In this document: in pieces, positions 14,765-22,250 of the stretch
Layout: each line of letters begins with the position of its first letter
How positions within the stretch are numbered: position 1 is the first letter of the stretch
Assembly (NCBI GenBank): GCA_024276495.1
Contig: JAJRXC010000094.1
Location: 1-34,530 of the forward strand
DNA length: 34,530 nucleotides
From: Actinomycetes bacterium
GTDB lineage: Bacteria > Actinomycetota > Acidimicrobiia > Acidimicrobiales > Aldehydirespiratoraceae
Direction: 5' to 3'
Position numbers and translations under genes: made by a program
The notes under the pieces: model-generated
Told to the model about the DNA's origin: nothing
Seen by the model: only the letters and a program-made list of their open reading frames with translations
Database searches by the model: none

Positions 14765-15640
14765 ATGCGCTTCTCGTTGGCCGAATCGATGATCGAGCCG
14801 TCGATGTACGCGCCGTTGGTGCAGGCGGCGGAGGAGGCCGGTTTCGATTCGTTCGTGGTCCCCGACTCGATCTGCTATCCGCAGAAGGGCGAGAGCAGCT
14901 ATCCGTACAACGCCGACGGCACCCGCGAGTTTCTCGACGACAAGCCGTTCATCGAGCCGTTCTCGCTGATTCCCGCGCTGGCGGCCGTCACCGAACGGAT
15001 TCGGTTCACGACCTTTGTCGTCAAGCTCCCGATTCGTCATCCGGTGCTCGTCGCCAAACAGGTGACGTCGGTCGGGGTGTTGACCGGCGGGCGCTTCGGA
15101 TTCGGGGTCGGCACGAGTCCGTGGCGTGAGGACTACGCCATCACCGAGGTTCCGTGGGATCGCCGGGGTGCCCGGATGGACGAGTGCATCGAGATCATCA
15201 ACGGGCTCCAGCGCGGCGACCATTTCGGGTTCACCGGCGAGTTCTACGACTTTCCGGCCTGCAAGCTGTGCCCGGTTCCCGATTCCAGGGTGCCGATCCT
15301 CGTCGGCGGTCACTCGAAGATGGCGTTGGCCCGGGCTGGACGTCTCGGCGACGGCTGGATGCATGCCGGCGGCGACGCGGACGAGTTGGCCGAGATGCTG
15401 GCGACGATCAACACGGTTCGGGCCGAGCACGGTCGGGCCGATGTGCCGTTCGAGGTCCATGCGATCAGTGTCGACGCCTACTCTCCCGACGGCATCGAAC
15501 GTCTCGAAGCGGCCGGGGTCACCGACGCGATCGTGGGGTTTCGTGACGCGTACCAGCCGGGCCCCGATCGCCAGACGCTCGACGAGAAGCTGGCGGCCGT
15601 CGCGTGGTATGCCGACGAGGTGATCAACAAGACCCGCTGA
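14765..15640 (+). CDS. LLM-class (luciferase-like) oxidoreductase, probably F420-dependent
   Basis: A 291-residue TIM-barrel protein of the bacterial luciferase superfamily. MRFSLAESMIEPSMYAPLVQAAEEAGFDSFVVPDS at the start, FTTFVVKLPIRHPVLVAKQ, GRFGFGVGTSPWREDY and VPILVGGHSKMALARAGRLGDGW are the family's usual landmarks. The last segment, at about residues 178-200, lies in the cofactor-binding part of the barrel. In actinobacteria most such proteins use coenzyme F420, though FMN cannot be excluded. The substrate cannot be read. It converges on a lipoprotein gene across a tandem repeat. Confidence 0.88.
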   Translation: MRFSLAESMIEPSMYAPLVQAAEEAGFDSFVVPDSICYPQKGESSYPYNADGTREFLDDKPFIEPFSLIPALAAVTERIRFTTFVVKLPIRHPVLVAKQVTSVGVLTGGRFGFGVGTSPWREDYAITEVPWDRRGARMDECIEIINGLQRGDHFGFTGEFYDFPACKLCPVPDSRVPILVGGHSKMALARAGRLGDGWMHAGGDADELAEMLATINTVRAEHGRADVPFEVHAISVDAYSPDGIERLEAAGVTDAIVGFRDAYQPGPDRQTLDEKLAAVAWYADEVINKTR

Positions 15641-15644
15641 GCTG

Positions 15645-15692
15645 TTCTGTGTCAGCGCGGTTCTGTCTCAGCGCGGTTCTGTCTCAGCCGAG
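15645..15692. repeat. 16-bp tandem repeat, three copies, between convergent genes
   Basis: TTCTGTsTCAGCGCGG starts at 15645 and 15661, and a third, partly diverged copy starts at 15677. The third copy carries the stop codon of the leftward lipoprotein gene (15686-15684), and the TCA in the other two copies would also read as TGA leftward. TCAGCG in the repeats can pair with CGCTGA at the end of the LLM gene. Confidence 0.7.
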
Positions 15693-16190
15693 TTGCTCGC
15701 GACAGTCGACGATCATCGAGGACAGGTTGAAGACGTCGTCGAGCGCGGCCCGCGGGTCGTCGAGAACGGTGACGGCGTCGATGACACAGTTGCCGATCGA
15801 CGGGTCGAGCCCCTCTTCGACGAGGGCCCAGACCCGGTCTTCGATGCGATTCTCCAGCTTGGCTGCGTCGCGTTGGGCCTGGATGTCCTCCTCGTCGAGG
15901 AATCCCGAGCCTCCGATGACGCCGCCCCCACCGGTCAGGACCGGGGCGCAGACCATCGACGCGGTCGACAGGAGGGCGAGCTCGGTCTCGTCGAGGTCGA
16001 CGTCGAGCCCGGTCACCTTCTCGAGGTCGAGTTGCCCGTCGAGCGTCGCGAGGATGCAGGTGGCCCGGGCCCGGTCGACGCCGTCGAGCACCATCACCTC
16101 GATCGCCGCGTCGGGCCCGAACGTCTCGGTGCGCGCGCACGCCGACGCCACGAGGGCGATCAGCACCACGAGAAGCGCGAAGCGGCTCAC
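15684..16190 (-). CDS. Small predicted lipoprotein
   Basis: A 168-residue protein with an N-terminal lipoprotein signal: MSR, hydrophobic core FALLVVLIALVAS, then a lipobox-like ASAC whose Cys18 would be lipid-modified and anchor the protein outside the cytoplasmic membrane. Four further Cys (about 45, 81, 133 and 162) could form two disulfides. A glycine-rich patch (LTGGGGVIGGSG) sits in the middle and acidic residues dominate. I recognise no family. It starts 16 bases after the GntR gene on the same strand and may be cotranscribed with it. Confidence 0.75.
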   Translation of the reverse strand: MSRFALLVVLIALVASACARTETFGPDAAIEVMVLDGVDRARATCILATLDGQLDLEKVTGLDVDLDETELALLSTASMVCAPVLTGGGGVIGGSGFLDEEDIQAQRDAAKLENRIEDRVWALVEEGLDPSIGNCVIDAVTVLDDPRAALDDVFNLSSMIVDCREQLG

Positions 16191-16206
16191 AGCAGAGCCG
16201 TCGGCC

Positions 16207-16965
16207 TCATTCGACCAATCTCAAGCCCGCCGGCGCGTCGCTCGTGCCGACGCCGGGCAGCTCGGCGCTGAACACCGTCAGGTGGCCCGGATAGACGTGT
16301 TCGCTGACGAGCACGGCGATGCCCCGGTCGGTGCGGGTGATCCGTTCGCACACGAGGACCGGGGATCCGGGCGGGACCCCGAGCAGGGCGGAGTCGAGCG
16401 GTGAGGCGGCGGCGGCGCCGATCGTCTGTTCGGCGCCGCGCAGGGCCACGTCGAGCAGCTCGTAGAAGGGTTTCGCTTCGACGTCACGTCGGGAGAGGCG
16501 CGAACCGACCTCCTCGGGACACCAGACGGTCACCCGGGCGAAGGGCTCACCGTCGGCCAGGCTGAGTCGGCGCACCTCGAGCACCCGGGTCTCACCGAGG
16601 ACCTCCGCGACTCGAGATGGCGCGTCGACGAACGCGAAGTCGAGGATTCGTCGGGTGGCGATCGCGCCGCTGGCCACCAGCTGGCCTTCGATCGTGTCGA
16701 GCTCGGCGAGGGGCTGGCGTACCGGGTCGCCGGCGACGAACCAGCCCAGACCCTGGCGGGAGTCGATCAGGCCGACCTCACGAAGTTGCTCGAGGGCCCG
16801 CCGGACCGTGACGCGGCTCACCGAGAACTCCTCGGACAGGTTCGACTCGCTCGGCAGCAGTCGACCCGCGCTGAACCCGCCGATCCGGATCCGGTCTCTG
16901 AGCTCGTCGGCGATCTGTTGGTAACGGGGCGTTCTCACAACTTGTCTCGTACTTGTCTTGTCCAC
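16207..16965 (-). CDS. GntR/HutC-family regulator (UTRA domain) divergent from aconitase
   Basis: A 252-residue regulator: winged helix-turn-helix at about residues 12-80 (YQQIADELRDRI, LPSESNLSEEFSVSRVTVRRAL, LIDSRQGLGWFV) followed by a UTRA ligand domain that ends with SEHVYPGHLTVFSAEL. UTRA domains usually bind small metabolites such as sugar phosphates or urocanate. Its gene lies back to back with the aconitase gene with 16 bp between starts, so it probably controls aconitase, perhaps in response to a carbon signal; that is inference. GTG 16965 has a -10 element 5 bases upstream. A second GTG at 16938 begins closer to the family N-terminus and would place the direct repeats at 16940-16961 upstream of the gene instead of in its first codons. 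Confidence 0.85.
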   Translation of the reverse strand: MDKTSTRQVVRTPRYQQIADELRDRIRIGGFSAGRLLPSESNLSEEFSVSRVTVRRALEQLREVGLIDSRQGLGWFVAGDPVRQPLAELDTIEGQLVASGAIATRRILDFAFVDAPSRVAEVLGETRVLEVRRLSLADGEPFARVTVWCPEEVGSRLSRRDVEAKPFYELLDVALRGAEQTIGAAAASPLDSALLGVPPGSPVLVCERITRTDRGIAVLVSEHVYPGHLTVFSAELPGVGTSDAPAGLRLVE

Positions 16966-16976
16966 AGGCTAGAGTA
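16940..16976. promoter_or_regulatory. GntR/aconitase control region: direct repeats and overlapping opposed -10 elements
   Basis: ACTTGTCTCGT (16940-16950) and ACTTGTCTTGT (16951-16961) are 11-bp tandem repeats, about one helical turn each. Next to them TAGAGT (16970-16975) is a -10 element 6 bases before the aconitase ATG, and TACTCT on the other strand (16976-16971) is a -10 element 5 bases before the GntR GTG. The two -10 elements overlap on opposite strands, so only one polymerase can use the site at a time. The repeats lie across the aconitase -35 region and could be the GntR operator. Confidence 0.6.
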
Positions 16977-16981
16977 CAGGC

Positions 16982-19282
16982 ATGGCAGTCGCAGCACGTA
17001 CCCCCATCGAATTGATCAACGGCGTCTACGCCACCCTCGACGAACGCGTCGGCGCGGCCCGCGAACGGTTCGGTCGGCCACTGACCCTGGCCGAGAAGAT
17101 CCTGGTCAACCACCTCGACCGGCCCGACCAGGAGCTCCTACGGGGCGACTCCTACGTCGACCTCCGCCCCGACCGGGTCGCGATGCAAGATGCGACCGCC
17201 CAAATGGCGTGGCTCCAGTTCATGACCGCGGGCCTCGACGAGGTCGCCGTTCCGACCACCACCCACTGCGACCACCTCATCCAGGCCCGGACCGACGGCA
17301 AGACCGATCTCCTCTTCGCGGTCGACAGCAACGAGGAGGTCTACGACTTCCTCGAGACCGTCTCGGCCCGCTACGGCGGCGGCTTCTGGAAGCCCGGCTC
17401 CGGCATCATCCACCAGGTCGTGCTCGAGCAGTACGCGTTTCCGGGCGGGATGATGATCGGCACCGACAGCCACACCCCCAACGCCGGCGGCATCGGCATG
17501 ATCGCGGTCGGCGTCGGCGGCGCCGACGCGGTCGACGTGATGACCGGTTTCCCCTGGAACGTGAAGTGGCCGAAACTGATCGGCGTCAAGCTCACCGGGT
17601 CGCTCAACGGCTGGACGGCCCCCAAGGACATCATCTTGAAGGTGGCCGAGATCCTGACCGTCAAGGGCGGCACCGGCGCGATCGTCGAGTACTTCGGCGA
17701 CGGGGCCAACAGCATCAGCTGCACCGGCAAGGCGACGATCTGCAACATGGGCGCCGAGATCGGCGCCACCACGTCGCTGTTCGCCTACGACGACGCGGTG
17801 GCCCGCTACCTGTTGAGCACCGGCCGCGAAGCGGTGGCCGCCGCCGCCGACGCGGTCGCCCACCACCTGCGGGCCGACGACGAGGTGCTCGCCAACCCCG
17901 CCGACCACTACGACCAGGTCATCGAGATCGATCTCGACACCCTCACCCCCCACATCAACGGCCCCCACACCCCCGACCTCGCCCGCGAGGTCGCGGCCCT
18001 CGGCGCCGAAGCCAAGGCCAACGGATGGCCGCTGGAGATCAGCGCCGCCCTGATCGGCAGCTGCACCAACTCCTCGTACGAGGACATCACCCGGGCGGCA
18101 TCGATCGCCCGGGAAGCCGCGGCCAACGGCCTGACCGCGAAGACCCGCCTGCTGATCACTCCCGGGTCCGAACAGGTCCGCGCCACCATCGTGCGCGACG
18201 GGCTCCTCCAGGACTTCGAGGCGCTCGGCGCCGTCGTGCTCGCGAACGCCTGCGGCCCGTGCATCGGCCAATGGGACCGATCCGAGGAGCCCGACCACCA
18301 GACCGGCGAGCCCAACGTGATCGTCACGTCCTACAACCGCAACTTCCCGAAACGCAACGACGGCGACCCGGCCACCCTCGCGTTCGTCACGTCGCCCGAG
18401 ACCGTCATCGCCTTGGCCCTCGCCGGCACGATCGACTTCGATCCGATCAACGACACCATCACCAACGACGCAGGCGAGGAGATCTCGTTGTCGACGCCGG
18501 TCGGGATCGAGCTTCCGCCCGCCGGCTTCGACCCGGGCGAGGACACCTTCGTCGCGCCCCCCGCCGACGGCTCATCGGTCGAGGTCGTCGTCTCCCCCAC
18601 CAGCGACCGGCTCCAGCTCCTCACCCCGTTCGAGCCGTGGGACGGCAACGACTACGAGGATCTTCCGATTCTCGTCAAGGCCCAGGGAAAGTTCACCACC
18701 GACCACATCTCGATGGCCGGTCCGTGGCTCACCTATCGCGGCCACCTCGAGAACATCTCCGGCAACCTCTACCTCGGTGCGGTCAACGCGTTCCGCCGGC
18801 CCGACGGCAGCGAATACCCCGTCGGCTTCGGCAAGAGCCAACTCGACGGATCGGTCAAGTCCTTCCCCGAGTTGGCGAAGGACTATCACGAGGCGGGCGT
18901 GCGCTGGGTGGTGATCGGCGACGAGAACATGGGCGAGGGTTCGAGTCGTGAGCACGCGGCGATGGAACCCCGTTTCCGCAATGGGGTCGTCGCGATCGCC
19001 CGCAGCTTCGCCCGCATCCACGAGACGAACCTCAAGAAACAGGGGATGGTCCCGCTGACCTTCGTCGATCCGGCCGACTACGACCGGATCGACGAGGACG
19101 ACCGGATCGCCGTCCGGGGCCTCGCCGGGCTCGCTCCCGGCCATCAGATCACCGTCGAGGTGACCCCACCGTCCGGTGAGTCGTGGCGCTTCCTCACCAA
19201 CCACACGTTCTCCGAGGACCAGGTCGAGTGGTTCAAGGCCGGTTCGGCCCTCAACATCATCCGCGCCCGACGCGCCGCCTGA
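16982..19282 (+). CDS. acn: Aconitate hydratase, mitochondrial-type
   Basis: A 766-residue aconitase converting citrate to isocitrate in the TCA cycle through a [4Fe-4S] cluster. The ligands are Cys361 in [11 protein letters not shown], Cys424 and Cys427 in ACGPCIGQW, the same spacing as in mitochondrial aconitase. [37 protein letters not shown], and the C-terminal [19 protein letters not shown] with [15 protein letters not shown] are characteristic. Length and the short N-terminus match the mitochondrial branch rather than the longer AcnA/IRP (about 890) or AcnB (about 865) types. It starts at ATG 16982 with a leaderless-type promoter shared with the GntR gene. Together with citrate synthase at 23684 it supplies two consecutive TCA steps in this window. 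Confidence 0.95.
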   Translation: MAVAARTPIELINGVYATLDERVGAARERFGRPLTLAEKILVNHLDRPDQELLRGDSYVDLRPDRVAMQDATAQMAWLQFMTAGLDEVAVPTTTHCDHLIQARTDGKTDLLFAVDSNEEVYDFLETVSARYGGGFWKPGSGIIHQVVLEQYAFPGGMMIGTDSHTPNAGGIGMIAVGVGGADAVDVMTGFPWNVKWPKLIGVKLTGSLNGWTAPKDIILKVAEILTVKGGTGAIVEYFGDGANSISCTGKATICNMGAEIGATTSLFAYDDAVARYLLSTGREAVAAAADAVAHHLRADDEVLANPADHYDQVIEIDLDTLTPHINGPHTPDLAREVAALGAEAKANGWPLEISAALIGSCTNSSYEDITRAASIAREAAANGLTAKTRLLITPGSEQVRATIVRDGLLQDFEALGAVVLANACGPCIGQWDRSEEPDHQTGEPNVIVTSYNRNFPKRNDGDPATLAFVTSPETVIALALAGTIDFDPINDTITNDAGEEISLSTPVGIELPPAGFDPGEDTFVAPPADGSSVEVVVSPTSDRLQLLTPFEPWDGNDYEDLPILVKAQGKFTTDHISMAGPWLTYRGHLENISGNLYLGAVNAFRRPDGSEYPVGFGKSQLDGSVKSFPELAKDYHEAGVRWVVIGDENMGEGSSREHAAMEPRFRNGVVAIARSFARIHETNLKKQGMVPLTFVDPADYDRIDEDDRIAVRGLAGLAPGHQITVEVTPPSGESWRFLTNHTFSEDQVEWFKAGSALNIIRARRAA

Positions 19283-19285
19283 CCC

Positions 19286-19304
19286 ACGCGGCCTCTGGCC
19301 ACGT
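19286..19304. terminator. Hairpin between convergent aconitase and Hsp70-like genes
   Basis: ACGCGGCC (19286-19293) pairs with GGCCACGT (19297-19304) with one mismatch and a 3-base loop. It lies just after the aconitase stop and overlaps the stop of the facing gene, so it could serve both directions. No T-tract. Confidence 0.4.
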
Positions 19305-20935
19305 CAAGTGAAGATCCGGGTGCAGCTGTCGCCCGCCCACAGCGAGGTGATGACACCCTCGGGATCTCTCGAGCTGGTGGTCCCGTTCAGGACCGCGCCC
19401 GATCCGGGGTTCGTCACCGCGAAGAGGCCGGTCGGATCACCCGGGATCGGTTCGACGAGCACGAGGGCGTCGCCGAACGTCACCTGCAGGAAGCCGACCG
19501 TCGCGTCGACGCCGACCCCGCTGAAGGTGACCAGTCCCTCCGGGTTCGAGGAGCTGCCCGCGAACCATTGGGTGAACCGTCCGATCCCGGAATCGAGGAC
19601 CTCCTCGGTGAAGACGAGCTCGAGGTCGCCCCAGGCCACGAACCGGGTGCGTTCCCCACGACAAAACGCCGAGGGTTCATACGGGTCATCACGGTCGGGG
19701 TCCCCGAGCACCGCGGTGACCATGGAGATGACGACATCGGCGTCCTGCTCGAAGAGCACGAGATCTCCGCCGGCGAGTTGCAGGCCAGTCTCGACGAGGG
19801 TCACGTCACCGGGTGTGCCCACCGGCACCGGTGTGGTCGTCGTGCTCGGCGGTTCCGTGGTCGTCGTCGACTCGGTGGTCGGCGGTTCCGTGGTCGTCGT
19901 CGTCGATGGGCCGGAGTCGGCGGTGGAACTGGTGGTCGGGGCTGTGGTCGGGGCTGTGGTCGGGGCTGTGGTCGGGGCTGTGGTCGGGGCTGTGGTCGGG
20001 GCTGTGGTCGGGGCTGTGGTCGGGGCTGTGGTCGGGGCTGTGGTGGTCGATGTGTCGTCGGCGACCTCGGTGTCGTCGTCTCCGGGGGCGAACACCACCA
20101 GCGCGCCGCCGACCGCCGCGATCAGCCCGACCAGGATGACGACGACGATGCCGCCGATCGGGATGCGGCGCCGGGGCGGCTCGTAGCGCAGCGGCTGGAC
20201 CTCGGGCGGGGTCGCACCGGCGGCCGGGAGAACCCGGGTCGGTGGCGCCGCGGTCACCGGAGTGGGGGCCGCGCGGACCGGTGCCGGCAACTCGTCTTCG
20301 TTCGTGGGCTCCGGGTCGGGCTCGGGGTCGGGCTCGGACTCGGGGTCGAACACCGAGACGGGCCCGCTGGTCGGCGTGTCCGCGGCGACCGCCGACGACT
20401 TCGGTGCGACCGTCTCGCCGAGATCCTCGCGGGTGACCAGCGGCGCAGCGGCGAGCGAGGCCACCCGGGCCGCGCCGGCGGCGACATCGACGACGGGATC
20501 GAGGCGGGTCGGCTGGGCGGTCGCTGCGCTGAGGGGCACCACGATGGTGTCGCGCACTCCGGCGGTCGTTCCCGCCTCGACGACCCGGTCACGGGCGGCC
20601 GTGTCCCAGTCGTCGGGCACGACGATCGCGACCCGTCGGGGCGGGTTCCCGCCGGCGAGGACGGCTCGCCCGACGACATGGTTGATCACCGCGGCGAGCG
20701 CACCGATGCGTCCGGCAGCCGCCCGTTCGAGTGGGTCGGTGACGGTCGGACCTTCCTCGTCGCGGGCCGCATCACCGACGATGACGGCACCGCTGTCGCT
20801 TCGCGCCACGATGCAGGCGACGGCCGGACCGGATTCCCCGAGGGTGATGACGACCGGTTCGCGCCCCGCGACGGCGTCGAGGCGAACCGCGGTGATGCTG
20901 TCGGGAGCGATGTGGATTCCGAGCGTGTCAGCCAT
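19304..20935 (-). CDS. Membrane protein: truncated Hsp70-like N-lobe, single TM, (TTAP)9 stalk, extracellular domain
   Basis: A 543-residue protein of unusual build. Residues about 5-170 resemble the first half of an Hsp70/actin-fold ATPase: GIHIAPDSITAVRLD (phosphate-1-like), VIVGDAARDE, and RRVAIVVPDDWD followed by RVVEAGTTAGV and VPLSAATA, matching Hsp70's VPAYF...AGxIAGL...EPTAAA. The phosphate-2 GGGT segment and the substrate-binding domain are missing. An acidic-proline linker (about 197-215) leads to a single membrane span at 259-282, then nine perfect TTAP repeats plus more Thr/Pro, a likely wall-spanning and perhaps glycosylated stalk. The last ~170 residues form an outside domain with two Cys that could pair. 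It could sense outside and signal within. No known family as a whole. Confidence 0.75.
   Translation of the reverse strand: MADTLGIHIAPDSITAVRLDAVAGREPVVITLGESGPAVACIVARSDSGAVIVGDAARDEEGPTVTDPLERAAAGRIGALAAVINHVVGRAVLAGGNPPRRVAIVVPDDWDTAARDRVVEAGTTAGVRDTIVVPLSAATAQPTRLDPVVDVAAGAARVASLAAAPLVTREDLGETVAPKSSAVAADTPTSGPVSVFDPESEPDPEPDPEPTNEDELPAPVRAAPTPVTAAPPTRVLPAAGATPPEVQPLRYEPPRRRIPIGGIVVVILVGLIAAVGGALVVFAPGDDDTEVADDTSTTTAPTTAPTTAPTTAPTTAPTTAPTTAPTTAPTTAPTTSSTADSGPSTTTTTEPPTTESTTTTEPPSTTTTPVPVGTPGDVTLVETGLQLAGGDLVLFEQDADVVISMVTAVLGDPDRDDPYEPSAFCRGERTRFVAWGDLELVFTEEVLDSGIGRFTQWFAGSSSNPEGLVTFSGVGVDATVGFLQVTFGDALVLVEPIPGDPTGLFAVTNPGSGAVLNGTTSSRDPEGVITSLWAGDSCTRIFT
19934..20041 (-). repeat. Nine perfect 12-bp tandem repeats coding (TTAP)9
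   Basis: The 12-mer GGTCGGGGCTGT is repeated nine times without a base change (108 bp), coding Thr-Thr-Ala-Pro on the reverse strand. The period is a multiple of three, so copy-number changes would lengthen or shorten the stalk without breaking the frame. Confidence 0.9.
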
Positions 20936-21132
20936 CGTCGTGGTTCTCTTCTTCTTCTTCTGGCCCTGCGGGGTCTTCTGCTGGCCCTGCGGGTTCGTTC
21001 ACCGGCGTCGGGTGCGAGGACGGATGGGGGGACACCGGGCGAGCGTAGCGGTCGTTTCCCGACGAGAACGATGCCACGGGCCGGCGGCCGTGCCCACCCG
21101 ACCCAGAACAACCAGAACAACCAGAAAACGAA

Positions 21133-21177
21133 GAGAAGCGACTGGTTGAGTCTTTGGGGGACGACCAGTCGCTTCTC
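21133..21177 (-). terminator. 14-bp perfect stem followed by a T-rich run (leftward)
   Basis: GAGAAGCGACTGGT (21133-21146) pairs without mismatch to ACCAGTCGCTTCTC (21164-21177) over a 17-base loop. Read leftward, the stem is followed by TTCGTTTTCTGG, terminator-like; read rightward it is followed by GGAGCC. It lies ~200 bp upstream of the Hsp70-like gene on that gene's strand, so it may be an attenuator in its leader or the 3' end of a small RNA. Confidence 0.5.
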
Positions 21178-21218
21178 GGAGCCTCGAATCCACAAGGGGG
21201 ACGGGATTCGGGCTGACT

Positions 21219-21249
21219 GACATGGGCGCTAGGGGGTAACCCCCATGTC
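21219..21249. other. Inverted repeat with two competing pairings
   Basis: GACATGGG (21219-21226) can pair with CCCATGTC (21242-21249). Inside, GGGGG (21232-21236) can instead pair with CCCCC (21240-21244) over a 3-base loop. The two stems share the C-run and exclude one another. Confidence 0.4.
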
Positions 21250-21326
21250 GTCTTGTGTCTCCATTCAAGCAGATCGGTGCCCATCTTTCCAACAGTTTCA
21301 GCCGATATGTGGCATCATTCACAGCG

Positions 21327-22250
21327 ATGGATCTTCGTCAGCTCAACGCCCTTCTCGCCGTGGCGGAGCATCACTCGTTCTCGGCGGCCGCCCGCGCCCT
21401 CCACACCGTGCAGAGCAACGTCTCCACCCACATCGCCCGACTCGAGCAAGAAGTCGGCTCGGTCCTGATCGATCGGGCGCAGGGAGAGCTGACCGTCGAA
21501 GGGGAGATCATCGCCGACCGGGCCCGGCGAATCCTCACCGAGTTGCGGGCGATCGAGGACGATCTCGTCGCCTTGCGAGACGACGTGAGCGGCTCGGTTC
21601 GGGCCGGAGTGATCGGCACGACGGCGCGTTGGCTCGTTCCCGTCATCCTCGATGCCGTGGCCCGCGAGTTTCCCCGAATCGAGCTCCAGGTGATCGAGGC
21701 GACCACGACATCGCTGCTCCCGCAGCTGCTGAGTGGCCGTCTCGACCTCGCGGTGATCAACCTGCCGCTCAACGACCCCGACCTCGACGCCGACGTGCTC
21801 TTCACCGAGGAGCGCATCATCGTCACGCCGCTGGATCATCCGCTCGCCGCCCACGACACCGTCTCGTTGACCGACCTCGCCGATCACGAGATCCTGCTCC
21901 CACCACGGGGAACCGCGTTCCGCGACGAGATCGACACCGACGCGCGACGAGCCCGCGTGCGATTGACCCCCCAGGCCGAGGTCGACGGTCTCCGCCTGCT
22001 CACGTCGCTCGCGTTCCAGGGTTTCGGCCCGGCGCTCGTTCCGGCGAGCGCGGCGCCGAGCTGGCTCAACGGCGACTGGAAACGAGTCGCCGTCGAGGGT
22101 CTCTCCCCGCGCATCGTCGGGCTGGCGATCCGCCGCCGAGGATCACCATCGGCCCCGACCCGCACGATGGCCGAGCTCATCCATCGCATCGTCGTCAACG
22201 ACGGCCCGTCGCAGGGCCTGATCACCCCGGCCCAGTCCGATGTCGGGTAA
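21327..22250 (+). CDS. LysR-family transcriptional regulator
   Basis: A 307-residue LysR regulator. The winged helix-turn-helix is at about residues 3-60 (LRQLNALLAVAEHHSFSAAARALHT then VSTHIARLEQEVGSVLIDR), followed by the periplasmic-binding-like effector domain from about residue 90 (GSVRAGVIGTTARWLVP). ATG 21327 is chosen because the family begins MDLRQL; an upstream in-frame start at 21255 would add 24 unmatched residues. The stop overlaps the possible start of the carboxyltransferase gene on the same strand, an uncommon arrangement since LysR genes usually lie divergent from their targets. Effector unknown. Confidence 0.9.
   Translation: MDLRQLNALLAVAEHHSFSAAARALHTVQSNVSTHIARLEQEVGSVLIDRAQGELTVEGEIIADRARRILTELRAIEDDLVALRDDVSGSVRAGVIGTTARWLVPVILDAVAREFPRIELQVIEATTTSLLPQLLSGRLDLAVINLPLNDPDLDADVLFTEERIIVTPLDHPLAAHDTVSLTDLADHEILLPPRGTAFRDEIDTDARRARVRLTPQAEVDGLRLLTSLAFQGFGPALVPASAAPSWLNGDWKRVAVEGLSPRIVGLAIRRRGSPSAPTRTMAELIHRIVVNDGPSQGLITPAQSDVG

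Larger units (their letters stand above)
20936..21326. other. 391-bp gene-free stretch with two strong inverted repeats
   Basis: Between two divergent genes, this stretch holds a 9-bp tandem repeat (CCAGAACAA at 21103 and 21112, a variant at 21121), the 14-bp inverted repeat at 21133-21177, and a second inverted repeat at 21219-21249. Open frames exist but their products are low-complexity Ser/Pro/Gly sequence without gene-like features. A structured leader or small RNA is possible. Confidence 0.5.

Noticed and set aside
19934-20041. Possible CRISPR-like array
   Set aside because: The 12-bp units are contiguous without spacers and code for TTAP in frame within a membrane protein gene.
20928-21284. 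118-residue leftward frame before the Hsp70-like gene
   Set aside because: Low-complexity product with no family features, spanning two strong inverted repeats; overlap with the next gene looks like chance.
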